A DNA stretch of 64,000 bases from CAVYXF01 sp963772335 (GCA_963772335.1 CAVYXF010000005.1:682001-746000), one strand, 5' to 3'; shown: positions 1 to 12,936, counted from the first letter of the stretch. The notes: generated from the letters alone by a model not told the origin. Numbers and translations: made by a program.

Positions 1-1675
1 CGCATTTCTGGAGGAGTTTTCCAAACAGCACCTCATCGATAGCCCACGGTTCTCCCAGTCGCTAGATACGTCTGCGGGCGAATACGCCGCGCCCATCATG
101 TCCGGGTACGGCAATCAGATCGGCTATTTGATCTGGCGGCCGGAACTGCCCGGCACCGGGGTGATGAAGGCGGTTACGCCGTTTGCCGTGCTGGCGACGG
201 CGATCGTGATCGGCATCATGGCCGTGCTCGCGACCTGGCTGCATCGCGCGATCCAGGAGCAGCAGAGCACCATCATCGAGCTACAGGCGAGCGAGGCCCA
301 AGCACAGCACCTCGTGATCGAGCTTCAGGCGAGCGAGGCCCAGGCGCAGCACCTTGCCTTTCATGATGCGCTCACCGGCCTCCCCAACCGCGCCAAGTTC
401 AGTGACCGGATTAACATAGAACTGGCGCGGGTCCATGAGGGCGTGCCGCTTGCCTTGCTTCTGCTGGATCTCGACCGGTTCAAACATGTCAATGACACGC
501 TGGGGCATCTCGCTGGCGATGCGCTCATCAAGGAGGTCGCCGCACGGCTGGCGCGTCTGATGAAGGGGGACGACATGGTCGCGCGCCTCGGCGGTGACGA
601 GTTCGCAATTCTCCGGCCAAATGCCTACGACTACCGCCAGGTCGAAATCCTATGCCAGCAAATCCTCGCGGCGGTCCGCGCCCCCTTCGATCTCCTTGGA
701 AATTCAGCCTTCGTCGGGGTGAGTATTGGTGTAGCGGTTGCGCCCGATGCGGGAAATGAACGGGTCGATCTCTTGCGCAAGGCCGATATTGCACTTTATG
801 GCGCCAAAGCTGAGGGCCGCGATCGCTTCTGCCTGTTTTCGGCGGCTATGGACGACAGCGTGAAGCTGCGCAGTACCATCGAGGAGGAGTTGCGGATCGC
901 GCTCGCATCCGGAGATGAGCTGCGCCTGTACTATCAGCCCCAGATATCCACCGCGACCGGGGCGATTGTCGGCATGGAAGCCCTGGTGCGCTGGCAGCAT
1001 CCAACCCGCGGCCTCGTCGCTCCCGACCAGTTCATCGGGATTGCCGAAGAGACCGGCCTCATCACGCGGCTCGGAGAATGGGTGCTCCGCGAAGCCTGCG
1101 CTGCGTCGCGGCGCTGGCCGGACCTTTTTATTGCTGTCAATATTTCACCCGCGCAGTTCCGTGTCGCTGGTTTTGCCGAGCGCGTAACTCAGATCGTGCG
1201 TGAATGCGGCGCCGATCCGCGCTGCATCGAGCTGGAGGTGACCGAAGGCTTGCTGGTCGGCGACATCGAGGCCGTCAGCGCTTCCATCGATCGGCTACAC
1301 CAGTCAGGCTTCAAGATCGCGCTCGACGATTTCGGCACAGGCTATTCGAGCCTCAGCTACCTGCATCGTTTCCAGGTCGACAAGATCAAGATCGACCGCA
1401 GCTTCGTCCAAAACCTGGGCAATGAAGTCAATTCCTTCGCCATTATATCGGCAATGCTGGCGCTTGGTCATGCCATGGGATTGAGCGTCACGGCCGAGGG
1501 TGTCGAAACCACAGAGCAGCGCGACTTCCTCGAAGCCGCCGGCTGCGATGCGATGCAAGGCTATCTGTTCGCCCGGCCGTCGCCGGCGCAGGAGATAGAG
1601 CACCTGATAGCACATTCGGCGGAACAGCCATTGCCCCGCCAAGCCCTCGGCTGGCGTGAGGTTTCAGTGCGCTGA
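1..1675 (+). CDS. GGDEF-EAL cyclic-di-GMP signalling protein, 5' truncated by window edge
   Basis: Bifunctional-type cyclic-di-GMP protein of the inner membrane. The frame is open from base 2 through the left edge, so the start lies outside the window. The visible part begins with the end of an extracytoplasmic sensor region, then one membrane segment (about bases 160-240), a short helical linker, a GGDEF domain and an EAL domain. The diguanylate cyclase signature GGDEF is intact (bases 590-604) and the phosphodiesterase signature EAL is intact (977-985), with the later DFGTGYSSLSYL loop also present. Both activities are therefore possible; which one dominates cannot be told from sequence. 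The linker carries a tandem duplication listed separately. It is convergent with the phosphofructokinase gene, 51 bases away. Confidence 0.93.
   Translation, partial: AFLEEFSKQHLIDSPRFSQSLDTSAGEYAAPIMSGYGNQIGYLIWRPELPGTGVMKAVTPFAVLATAIVIGIMAVLATWLHRAIQEQQSTIIELQASEAQAQHLVIELQASEAQAQHLAFHDALTGLPNRAKFSDRINIELARVHEGVPLALLLLDLDRFKHVNDTLGHLAGDALIKEVAARLARLMKGDDMVARLGGDEFAILRPNAYDYRQVEILCQQILAAVRAPFDLLGNSAFVGVSIGVAVAPDAGNERVDLLRKADIALYGAKAEGRDRFCLFSAAMDDSVKLRSTIEEELRIALASGDELRLYYQPQISTATGAIVGMEALVRWQHPTRGLVAPDQFIGIAEETGLITRLGEWVLREACAASRRWPDLFIAVNISPAQFRVAGFAERVTQIVRECGADPRCIELEVTEGLLVGDIEAVSASIDRLHQSGFKIALDDFGTGYSSLSYLHRFQVDKIKIDRSFVQNLGNEVNSFAIISAMLALGHAMGLSVTAEGVETTEQRDFLEAAGCDAMQGYLFARPSPAQEIEHLIAHSAEQPLPRQALGWREVSVR
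272..355 (+). repeat. 42-bp tandem duplication in the GGDEF linker
   Basis: Two adjacent 42-bp units encode IIELQASEAQAQHL and VIELQASEAQAQHL, directly before the AFHDALTGLPNR start of the GGDEF domain. Fourteen residues is exactly two heptads, so the duplication lengthens the presumed signalling helix without changing its register. The copies differ by a few mostly silent changes, so the event is not brand new. Confidence 0.9.
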
Positions 1676-1726
1676 TACTGCCAATGCACACCGCTGAGTA
1701 GCCACTAATCACATTGCCATTGCAGC

Positions 1727-2890
1727 CTAACCGACGAACGGCTTGCCCACCGTGAACTTCTGCGGCAGCAGACGCTGGAGATAGGCGATGCCTACCGCCG
1801 AGAGTTTATTCTCCTCCTGGCGGAGGAAATCGTCAGGCATCAGCCGCGTCTTGCCGGCGATATTGCCGAGCGGCACCCTTTTCATGATCGTCCTTTCACC
1901 ATCGAACTGGAGCGCCACCGACGCGCTGCCCTCCGATATCGCTCGCACGGCGAAAACGCCGGCCTCGAAGGCCTCCTTCTGATCCACCGGCGAGATCGTG
2001 GCGATGTTGCCGCGCGGCATAAAGCCGAATGTGTCCACCCGTATGCGCTTGCCCGGCACGGCTTCGGCCAGCATGCGCCCAAAAGCCGAGGCAAGGTCAG
2101 TGCCCGACAGCTGCAGGTTGCCATGCTCGTCGCGCTCGATTTTGTCGGGCGGCACGAGGCTTTCCACCAGCGCGCGGCCGTCTGCCGTCGACACACCTTC
2201 CGATACCGCGACGATGCAACGCTTGTGGCGGTCCCAGGTCCGCCTCACGTCGTCGATGAAGCGCGGGCGGTCGAAGGCGCGCTCGGGGACATAGATCAGA
2301 TGCGGGCCGGCCTCTTCATCGATCCTCCAGGCCGACGCCGCCGCGGTCAGGAAGCCCGCATGCCGGCCCATGACGATGCCGACATAGATGCCAGGCATCG
2401 CCCGGAAATCGAGATCGATGGAGAGGAAGGCACCTGCCACGAACTCGCCCGCGGAAATGAAGCCTGGCGTGTGGTCGTTCTCTTCAAGGTCGTTGTCGAT
2501 GGTCTTGGGCGCATGCACAAAGGCTGTCGCGCCGCCGGCGGCGTCCGCCAGGATCGCTTGCGTTCCCGCCGTATCGTTGCCACCGATATAGACGAAGGCG
2601 TCGGCGCCCACCCTTTTCAAGCCCTGGAGGACCACCTCGCAATACCCCTCGTCAGGCTTGTCGCGGGTGGAGCCGAGCGCTGCGCTCGGCGTGCCGGCGA
2701 TCGCCATAAGCTGCGCTTGCGGGATGGAGGTCAGGTCAACATAGCGGTTGTCGCGGATCCCGCGCACGCCATGCAAGCTTCCCAAAACTTTCATGCCGGC
2801 TTTGCGCGCCTCCAGCGCCGCCCCCATCAGTGTTTGGTTGATCACGGCCGTCGGCCCGCCCCCCTGCGCAATTACGATCGTTTGTTGCAT
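1727..2890 (-). CDS. pfp: 6-phosphofructokinase, probably pyrophosphate-dependent
   Basis: Phosphorylates fructose 6-phosphate to fructose 1,6-bisphosphate in glycolysis; 387 residues, near the usual size for bacterial PFK-A family members. The N-terminus has the nucleotide/phosphate loop AQGGGPTAVIN. The active-site strip is PKTIDND (the lysine form typical of PPi-using enzymes, where ATP enzymes have PGTIDND), and the donor-site motif reads GGNDT rather than the GGDGS of ATP enzymes. I infer pyrophosphate as donor from these two motifs; the Asn in GGNDT, where classic PPi enzymes have Asp, is a variant worth noting. Such an enzyme can run reversibly. The start is ATG, with a G-rich stretch upstream. 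It stands alone, convergent with the GGDEF-EAL gene. Confidence 0.88.
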   Translation of the reverse strand: MQQTIVIAQGGGPTAVINQTLMGAALEARKAGMKVLGSLHGVRGIRDNRYVDLTSIPQAQLMAIAGTPSAALGSTRDKPDEGYCEVVLQGLKRVGADAFVYIGGNDTAGTQAILADAAGGATAFVHAPKTIDNDLEENDHTPGFISAGEFVAGAFLSIDLDFRAMPGIYVGIVMGRHAGFLTAAASAWRIDEEAGPHLIYVPERAFDRPRFIDDVRRTWDRHKRCIVAVSEGVSTADGRALVESLVPPDKIERDEHGNLQLSGTDLASAFGRMLAEAVPGKRIRVDTFGFMPRGNIATISPVDQKEAFEAGVFAVRAISEGSASVALQFDGERTIMKRVPLGNIAGKTRLMPDDFLRQEENKLSAVGIAYLQRLLPQKFTVGKPFVG

Positions 2891-3342
2891 TCCTCTGCTC
2901 CCTCCCTCTGCAGATCGCAGTCATGCCGTCCGAATGCTTGGCGTTATTGCATCGCCAGCAACCGCGATGTCTGATGAGATCCACTACTGCACAACACGCC
3001 GGGCGTTATGCAGATCGTTGTTGTCGATCTAGCGGCGCGCGGGCGCAGAACTTAGCATAGCCGCGTTTGGAGGCGCTATGGCCGCCGCCGGCTATGAGAA
3101 CGCCAAGCGCGGCGGCCGGGTGCTCTACATCGGCGTCGCGTTCCGGCAGGCGCTGAAGTTTGACGACGGAAAGCGATAACCCTGCGATCGTCACCGGGCT
3201 GGCGACAGGCGGAACGCGGAAGCGGGTTGCCTGAATTCGGCTTGGCGGGGTTCACATCCGGCGGCCGCTCGCCATCGGCCAACACGTTTGTGCGCGCATG
3301 GCGCGGGACGGTCCTCCGTCAGTGAAGGGTCTGCTCCAGTCC
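2891..3342. other. Gene-poor stretch with decayed scraps
   Basis: No convincing intact gene lies here. A 33-codon frame on the plus strand (3078-3179, ATG preceded by GGAGG, ending in FDDGKR) has a ribosome-binding-like site but I cannot assign it to a family. The region leads into the LysR and peptidase remnants and is best read as decayed DNA plus the upstream region of the phosphofructokinase gene. Confidence 0.5.
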
Positions 3343-3414
3343 GCCTCGGCAGCTTCACGCTCGCTGCGCGCGAACTCAATATCACCCAGGTCGCGGTCAG
3401 CCAGCAGATCCGCC
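3343..3414 (+). pseudogene. LysR-type regulator helix-turn-helix fragment
   Basis: A 24-codon stretch encodes LGSFTLAARELNITQVAVSQ followed by QIR. This is the DNA-recognition helix region of LysR-type regulators of the GcvA kind. Everything before and after this piece of the domain is missing, including the whole effector domain. It is abutted directly by the M20 peptidase remnant in another frame. Confidence 0.72.
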
Positions 3415-3416
3415 GG

Positions 3417-4239
3417 TGTCGCCGGTGTCGCCGGAGAGATCGAAACCTCGCCGGTCGAAGGCTTCGAGGGCAGCCGCTATCTTGGCTATGGCGTCGGCAC
3501 CAAACATCTCGTGACGCATGGCATTGTTGCCGACGGCTGCATTCTCGGCGAGCCGACCAACATGAAGCTTGTCGCAAGCCATTGCGGCAGCGCCTGGACG
3601 CGTATTACGGTGCCGGGCGAACTGGTTCACACCGCATGGTCAAAATTTGAGCGCAACGCGATTATGAAATCGCGCATGGTGCTCGATGCGCTCGAGCGTT
3701 GGATTGCGGATTATCGCGTCCGAAACACCATCGGCAGCTTCGCGCCGCGCGTCAATGTGGCGGCGATTGTCGGTGGACGGCCGTGGCGCGGTTCGCGCAC
3801 CCCGGAGGATTGCAGGATCTATGTCGACGTGCGAACGCTACCTTCGACCCGCGCCGCGACCGTTCTCAACGAGCTGCGCGATCTCATGCGCGAACTCAAT
3901 CGAGCGCATCCTGAACTGTCGGCGGGCGTGGAATTATATTTGTCCAATCCGGGGGCGCAAATTGACCCCCATCATGCGCTGGTCAATCTGATTAACGACG
4001 CCCATCGCGACGCGCTCGGCCACGCACCGGAACAATCAATGGAAGTGTGGTGCAGCGATGCCGCGCATCTGACGCGCTACGACGTGCCGACGGTCAATTA
4101 TGGCTCCGCCGGCCGCATCATGGAGGGCGGTGCCGGATGGTCGACAAGCCTTGGCGAGCATGTCAACATCGGCGATCTCGTTGACATCACCCGCATCTAT
4201 GTGCGGGCCGCCGCGGCATGGTGTGGCGTGGTCGCGTGA
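3417..4239 (+). pseudogene. M20-family peptidase, N-terminal catalytic part deleted
   Basis: About 270 residues match the C-terminal two thirds of M20 metallopeptidases (ArgE/DapE/acetylornithine-deacetylase type). Recognisable stretches are GYGVGTKHLVTHG, DGCILGEPTNMKLVASH, RIYVDVRTLP, CSDAAHLTRYDVPTVNYGSAGRI and the closing GEHVNIGDLVDITRIYV. The N-terminal half of the catalytic domain, which carries the first metal-binding His and Asp in this family, is absent and replaced by the LysR scrap. A long open frame survives, starting at an ATG at 3298 inside unrelated sequence, so a protein may still be made, but it should not be an active peptidase. Confidence 0.8.
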
Positions 4240-4357
4240 GGCAACCGCGGCCGGTCTCAGGCCGGTGGTCTGCGCTAGCGGGACTGTCCGCGAAATATGT
4301 ATTTTCAGATAGGGACGCTTCACGCCATCATCACGGGATTAATCAGCAAGAAACGGA

Positions 4358-4690
4358 GTGCATCCCTGCGGAAAGACGGCAGACTTGCTTCTTTTGCAAG
4401 ATGAGGCCTGCCTGACCTCCACCTCAAGCCGTCCTTTTATTCTCGCGCTCCTTCTCGCCATGCCAGCCTCGCTGTCCGTGGCGCACGACCAAAACCAGGC
4501 GCGGCAGGGGAATGCAACGCCTCCTCCTCCGGCCGGCTCAGGGACGACGCCCCAAACTCGAGCGCTTACAGGCAAAGAACGCCTTGGCGAGAAGTGGACC
4601 GACGAGCAACGGGTTGATAATTGCAACGTCCCATTAGAAAAGCGTGGTCCGACGCCAAGGCCGGATTGCGCAACCGATCCGGCGCGATGA
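4358..4690 (+). CDS. Small secreted hypothetical protein
   Basis: Up to 110 residues from a GTG; the true start may be further in. The product has a hydrophobic stretch (LILALLLAMPASLSVAH type, about residues 26-43) that looks like a signal peptide, then a Pro/Thr-rich linker and a compact tail LTGKERLGEKWTDEQRVDNC ending with a second cysteine. I recall the same tail in short uncharacterised exported proteins of rhizobia, so I take the frame as real. Two cysteines could form a disulfide in the periplasm. Function unknown. No operon partner. Confidence 0.55.
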   Translation: MHPCGKTADLLLLQDEACLTSTSSRPFILALLLAMPASLSVAHDQNQARQGNATPPPPAGSGTTPQTRALTGKERLGEKWTDEQRVDNCNVPLEKRGPTPRPDCATDPAR

Positions 4691-4811
4691 AATCGCCTTC
4701 CAAAACGATCGGATCTTGCAATCTGCTCAGGTGCGCGCATGTATGAGAAGCCGGGCGACCGTGGGAAACCTTCAATTTTGCTGTTCGTTGATGATCGCTG
4801 GCGATGGTTAT

Positions 4812-4885
4812 TGGAGCGGGTGATGGGAATCGAACCCACGTCTTGAGCTTGGAAGGCTCTTGCTCTACCATTGAGCTACACCCGC
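4812..4885 (-). tRNA. tRNA-Gly (anticodon TCC)
   Basis: Read on the minus strand, the 74-base gene gives a complete cloverleaf. The acceptor GCGGGTG pairs with CACCCGC; D arm is TAGCTCAATGGTAGAGC; the anticodon loop is CTTCCAA, giving anticodon TCC; the T arm contains GGTTCGATTCC; the discriminator is T and CCA is encoded. Confidence 0.96.
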
Positions 4886-5232
4886 TTCGCCGCGAAACAT
4901 TAGCGAAAGGTGGCGGTAAGTCAAAGCGAAACTGGCTGTGCTCGGATCGCCACTGCGCAAGATATACGCCTTTGGATAGCGGGGAAATCGGCAGCATTTT
5001 TGCTCGCCGCGGTCTTGAAACAAACGGTGGAAATCGCCATTTTCCCCTTATGTCGGGGTATGCCGTTGTAAATTGGCCCTAGTCAGCCGCGGCCGCATGT
5101 GTTACTCAGCCCTTCTCAGCGCCTTGAATTGACTTGAGCTTTGCGCATCTCGCCACGATATTCCGGATAAGGTCGGTGTCGATGGCTGATGCCATATGCT
5201 TTTGTTGACGGGTGCTTAAGGTGGCTCCATGA
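4886..5232. other. Intergenic stretch between divergent tRNA genes
   Basis: No supported gene. It must hold the promoters of the leftward tRNA-Gly and the rightward tRNA-Trp/secE unit, but I could not pick a single convincing -35/-10 pair by eye. In many relatives a tuf gene sits just upstream of tRNA-Trp; none is present here. Confidence 0.5.
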
Positions 5233-5309
5233 AGGAGTGTAGCTCAATCGGCTAGAGCACCGGTCTCCAAAACCGGGGGTTGTGGGTTCGAGTCCCTCCA
5301 CTCCTGCCA
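5233..5309 (+). tRNA. tRNA-Trp (anticodon CCA)
   Basis: A 77-base gene with acceptor AGGAGTG pairing CACTCCT, D arm TAGCTCAATCGGCTAGAGCA, anticodon loop CTCCAAA giving anticodon CCA, T arm GTGGGTTCGAGTCCCTC, discriminator G and encoded CCA. It lies 73 bases before secE; the tRNA-Trp-secE-nusG order is the usual bacterial arrangement. Confidence 0.97.
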
Positions 5310-5382
5310 CGGGAACGACGGGTGTTCAAAGGCGGGCGGGCATACTTACGAGGCATTGGGCCCTAGAGGTTTCACTTTCCAA

Positions 5383-5580
5383 ATGGCTAAGATAAATCCT
5401 TTCGAATTTCTCCAAGAGGTTCGTGCCGAAACAGCAAAGGTCACGTGGCCGACGCGAAATGAGACGATCATCACCACGATCATGGTGATTATTATGGCCG
5501 TGCTCGCGTCGATCTTCTTCCTTCTGGCGGATGGGGTTATGAATTGGGGGGTGAGCCTGCTCTTAGGATTAGGCCGCTAG
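5383..5580 (+). CDS. secE: Preprotein translocase subunit SecE
   Basis: A 65-residue single-span SecE, the small essential clamp subunit of the SecYEG channel in the inner membrane. It shows the conserved amphipathic segment FLQEVRAETAKVTWPTRNET followed by one hydrophobic helix (IITTIMVIIMAVLASIFFLL). I choose the ATG at 5383 (MAKINPFEF) over an in-frame TTG at 5356 because it gives the normal length of alphaproteobacterial SecE. Followed by nusG after 34 bases, the canonical pair. Confidence 0.96.
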   Translation: MAKINPFEFLQEVRAETAKVTWPTRNETIITTIMVIIMAVLASIFFLLADGVMNWGVSLLLGLGR

Positions 5581-5614
5581 CGTAACGCCTCGTTAACAAC
5601 AAAGAGTAAAAATC

Positions 5615-6145
5615 ATGGCGAAGCGTTGGTACATTGTTCATGCCCACTCGAACTTCGAGAAGAAAGTCGCCGAATCCATCAAGGAGCGCGCGGCTTCCGG
5701 TGGGCTGTCGCATCTCTTCGAGGAGGTGCTGGTGCCGATGGAAGAAGTGGTCGAGGTCCGGCGCGGCCGCAAGGTGAGCGCAGAGCGAAAATTCTTTCCC
5801 GGCTACGTGCTGGTGAAAATGGACATGACGGATCAGGCCTATCACCTGATCAAGAACACAGCGAAGGTCACGGGGTTCCTTGGCGCCAATAACAAGCCGA
5901 CGCCAATCACGGAAGACGAGGCGATGCGGATCCTTCATCAGGTGAAGGAGGGCGTCGATCGTCCCAAACCCACGGTGACCTTTGAAATCGGAGAGCAAGT
6001 GCGTGTCGCGGACGGGCCGTTTGCCTCGTTCAGTGGCCATGTCGAGGAAGTCGACGAGGAGCGCGCGCGGCTCAAGGTTGCGGTTTCCATCTTCGGCCGG
6101 GCAACCCCGGTCGAGCTGGAGTATGGCCAGGTCGAGAAAGTCTGA
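5615..6145 (+). CDS. nusG: Transcription termination/antitermination factor NusG
   Basis: 176 residues, standard length. NusG binds RNA polymerase, suppresses pausing, and links it to Rho and to the ribosome. The NGN domain begins KRWYIVHAHSNFEKKVAESI and contains the FPGYVLVKMDM strand; the C-terminal KOW domain contains GEQVRVADGPFASFSGHVEE. Second gene of the secE-nusG unit. Confidence 0.98.
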   Translation: MAKRWYIVHAHSNFEKKVAESIKERAASGGLSHLFEEVLVPMEEVVEVRRGRKVSAERKFFPGYVLVKMDMTDQAYHLIKNTAKVTGFLGANNKPTPITEDEAMRILHQVKEGVDRPKPTVTFEIGEQVRVADGPFASFSGHVEEVDEERARLKVAVSIFGRATPVELEYGQVEKV

Positions 6146-6251
6146 CGGCCGGCTCGTCTTGCGGGAGGGTGTTGGGGCCTTGCCATGGTCCTGAACAACC
6201 CGTACCGCATCCCCGAAACAGGAGCCGCAAGGCTCAGCTCAAGGGCAGAAA

Positions 6252-6683
6252 ATGGCAAAGAAAGTTGTAGGATCGCTTAAACTCGAAGTGAAGGCGGGGC
6301 AGGCCAATCCGTCGCCGCCGATCGGTCCGGCGCTTGGTCAGCGCGGCCTGAACATCATGGAGTTCTGCAAGACGGTGAACGCCGCCACCAAGGATATGGA
6401 GCCTGGCTCTCCGGTGCCGGTGGTCATCACCTATTACCAGGACAAGTCGTTCACGCTCGAGCTTAAGACCCCGCCGGCATCCTTCCTGCTGAAGAAAGCC
6501 GCCAAGGTCAACAAAGGGTCGAGCGAGTCCGGCCGGGGAGCGCCGATCGGCAAAGTGACGATGGACCAGATCCGCGAGATCGCCCAGGCGAAGCTGAAGG
6601 ATCTCAATGCGAATAGCGTGGAACAAGCCATGAAGATCATTGCAGGCTCCGCACGTTCCATGGGACTGCAGGTTGAGGGCTGA
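6252..6683 (+). CDS. rplK: 50S ribosomal protein L11
   Basis: 143 residues, family length. L11 forms the base of the GTPase-associated stalk on 23S rRNA and is the site of thiostrepton action. The N-terminal domain has the proline-rich PSPPIGPALGQRGLNIMEF and the C-terminal domain ends GSARSMGLQVEG. Five bases separate it from rplA, so the two are almost certainly co-transcribed. Confidence 0.98.
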   Translation: MAKKVVGSLKLEVKAGQANPSPPIGPALGQRGLNIMEFCKTVNAATKDMEPGSPVPVVITYYQDKSFTLELKTPPASFLLKKAAKVNKGSSESGRGAPIGKVTMDQIREIAQAKLKDLNANSVEQAMKIIAGSARSMGLQVEG

Positions 6684-6688
6684 GCGCG

Positions 6689-7399
6689 ATGGCAACTTTA
6701 GGCAAACGTTTGAAGACAGCGCGCAGCGGAATCGACCGCTCGAAGGCCTATGCGATCGATGAGGCAGTCAAGCTCATCAAGGAGCGCGCCAAGGCGAAGT
6801 TCGATGAAACCATCGAGATCGCGATAAATCTTGGCGTCGATCCGCGACATGCCGACCAGATGGTCCGCGGCGTGTGCAATCTGCCGAACGGCACGGGACG
6901 CACGGTGCGGGTTGCGGTGTTCGCACGCGGCGCAAATGCCGAAGCGGCGACGAAGGCCGGCGCTGATATCGTCGGGGCGGAGGACCTCGCCGAAGAGATC
7001 CAGAAGGGTAACATCAATTTCGATCGCTGCATCGCGACCCCTGACATGATGCCGCTGGTTGGACGCCTCGGCAAAGTGCTGGGTCCGCGCGGTCTGATGC
7101 CGAACCCGAAGGTCGGCACGGTGACGCCCGATGTGGCGGGTGCCGTGAAGGCGGCGAAGGGCGGTGCAGTTGAATTTCGCGTCGAGAAGGCTGGCATCAT
7201 CCATGCCGGCATCGGCAAGGCCAGCTTCACTGAGACGGCGCTGGCGGAGAACGTCCGCGCTTTTGCCGATGCGGTGATCAGGGCTAAGCCGACAGGCGCG
7301 AAGGGCACTTTCGTGAAACGTATCTCGCTCAGCTCCACCATGGGGCCGGGCCTGCGCATCGAACCGGCGAGCATAACGGGAGCGCAAACGGCGGGTTAG
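6689..7399 (+). CDS. rplA: 50S ribosomal protein L1
   Basis: 236 residues. L1 forms the mobile L1 stalk controlling E-site tRNA release, and in many bacteria represses its own rplKA mRNA. The characteristic TPDMMPLVGRLGKVLGPRGL, MPNPKVGTVT and GTFVKRISLSSTMGPGLRI are present. Confidence 0.98.
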   Translation: MATLGKRLKTARSGIDRSKAYAIDEAVKLIKERAKAKFDETIEIAINLGVDPRHADQMVRGVCNLPNGTGRTVRVAVFARGANAEAATKAGADIVGAEDLAEEIQKGNINFDRCIATPDMMPLVGRLGKVLGPRGLMPNPKVGTVTPDVAGAVKAAKGGAVEFRVEKAGIIHAGIGKASFTETALAENVRAFADAVIRAKPTGAKGTFVKRISLSSTMGPGLRIEPASITGAQTAG

Positions 7400-7502
7400 T
7401 AGGAAGAGATTTGGAACAAGCCGGATTTCCGGCAAAGAGTTTCAGATGCTTTATGCGCATCTGAAAGGCGCATCGGATGCCCTCGCGTGTCCGGTGCGTA
7501 TA

Positions 7503-7545
7503 CCTGTCCGAGACTGCAGGTGCCGCAAGGCTTAATGTCCTGCAA
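7503..7545 (+). promoter_or_regulatory. L10 leader of the rplJL mRNA
   Basis: The sequence CCTGTCCGAGACTGCAGGTG and, after a short purine-rich insert, CTTAATGTCCTGCA is the conserved core of the L10(L12)4 binding site found before rplJ in rhizobia-like alphaproteobacteria. TGCAGG (7515-7520) pairs with CCTGCA (7539-7544). L10 in excess binds this kink-turn-bearing stem and represses rplJL translation. The site lies about 160 bases upstream of the chosen rplJ start. Confidence 0.8.
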
Positions 7546-7705
7546 TAGATGGGAGTTAGCTGATTTGAGCCAATTCCGTTTGGCGAAAACGGTCAGCCGC
7601 ACGCCCTGGGACAGGCCTAGCTGTCGCTAGCCCTCGACAAGGGTCAGCGGCGTGATCGAACCGGCGGGAGGCCGCAAGGCCGAACGCCACATTTGGAGAG
7701 ACGCG

Positions 7706-8251
7706 GTGGATAGAGCCCAGAAAAGAGAGATGGTCGATGACCTCGGCCAGATCTTCGCCGAGTCCGGCTCTGTCGTCGTAGCACGCTACACCGGACTCAC
7801 GGTGGCCCAGATGACGGATCTCCGTCGGCGCCTCGGCGCCGCGGGGGGCCAGTTCAAGGTCATCAAAAACCGCCTCGCCAAAATCGCGCTCGACAACTCC
7901 GGCAACGGAGCTGCGCGGGACATGTTCGTCCAGCCGACCGGCATCGCCTTTGCGAAGGATCCGGTCGCTGCAGCAAAAGTGACGGCCGAATACGCCAGGA
8001 CGAACGACAAGTTCGTCATCATGGGCGGCTTTCTCGGCAAGAGCATGCTGGATCAAGAAGGGGTGAAGGCACTCGCCACCATCCCCTCGCTCGACGAGCT
8101 CCGCGCCCAGCTCTGCGGGGTTCTCAATGCGCCCGCGTCCAAGCTGGCCCGCACGCTCAATGCACCGGCCGTCGGCTTGGCAACCGTCCTCAATGCCTAT
8201 CAGAAGAAGCTGGAAGGCGGTGAAGGCGGCGAGGCGAGCGCAGCAGCTTGA
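7706..8251 (+). CDS. rplJ: 50S ribosomal protein L10
   Basis: 181 residues from GTG (VDRAQKREMVDDL). The start is chosen because GGAGAG lies five bases upstream and because it yields the normal L10 N-terminus; the frame runs open further upstream but codes nothing L10-like. L10 anchors the L7/L12 dimers on the ribosomal stalk. The rRNA-binding part has YTGLTVAQMTDLRRRL and FKVIKNRLAKIAL; the alanine-rich C-terminal helix binds L12. Controlled by the leader upstream. Confidence 0.96.
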   Translation: MDRAQKREMVDDLGQIFAESGSVVVARYTGLTVAQMTDLRRRLGAAGGQFKVIKNRLAKIALDNSGNGAARDMFVQPTGIAFAKDPVAAAKVTAEYARTNDKFVIMGGFLGKSMLDQEGVKALATIPSLDELRAQLCGVLNAPASKLARTLNAPAVGLATVLNAYQKKLEGGEGGEASAAA

Positions 8252-8301
8252 GATATGCGCGATTTGGCAAGCGAATGTACAAACGGAATTGAGGAATAGA
8301 A

Positions 8302-8685
8302 ATGGCTGATATCGAAAAACTCTATGAAGAGCTGTCCGGGATGACGGTTCTGGAAGTCGCCGAGCTGGTAAAGCGCCTTGAGGAAGGCTGGGGTGTTTCT
8401 GCCGCCGCTGCCGTCCCGATGGCGATGCCGGCTGGCGGCGGCGCAGGCGCTGCGGCGGCCCCGGTCGAGGAGCAGACCGAGTTCGACGTGGTCCTGGTCG
8501 ACGTGGGCGCGCAGAAGATCAACGTGATCAAGGAAGTGCGCGCGATAACCTCGCTCGGTCTGAAGGAGGCCAAGGACTTGGTCGAGGCCGCGCCGAAGGC
8601 GATCAAGGAAGCGGTCTCCAAGGCCGAGGCCGAGGAGATCAAGAAGAAGGTCGAGGCGGCTGGCGCCAAGGTCGACATCAAGTAA
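8302..8685 (+). CDS. rplL: 50S ribosomal protein L7/L12
   Basis: 127 residues. Stalk protein that recruits translational GTPases. N-terminal dimerisation helices (IEKLYEELSGMTVLEVAELV), an Ala/Gly/Pro hinge, and the C-terminal factor-binding domain with KINVIKEVRAITSLGLKEAK are all present. Fifty bases after rplJ, as usual. Confidence 0.98.
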   Translation: MADIEKLYEELSGMTVLEVAELVKRLEEGWGVSAAAAVPMAMPAGGGAGAAAAPVEEQTEFDVVLVDVGAQKINVIKEVRAITSLGLKEAKDLVEAAPKAIKEAVSKAEAEEIKKKVEAAGAKVDIK

Positions 8686-8813
8686 GTGGAATTGGGCGGG
8701 GAGCTCCGCGCTTCCCGCCACTTTGAAAGCAACAGAGAACGGTTCCTGGCAGTCGCTCAAAACGCAAAAGCAGCGTTTGCCACGAGCCGTTACGAGTGAC
8801 ATGAGGAGATGAG

Positions 8814-12926
<4,113 letters not shown>

Positions 12927-12936
12927 GAAAAGGGCA

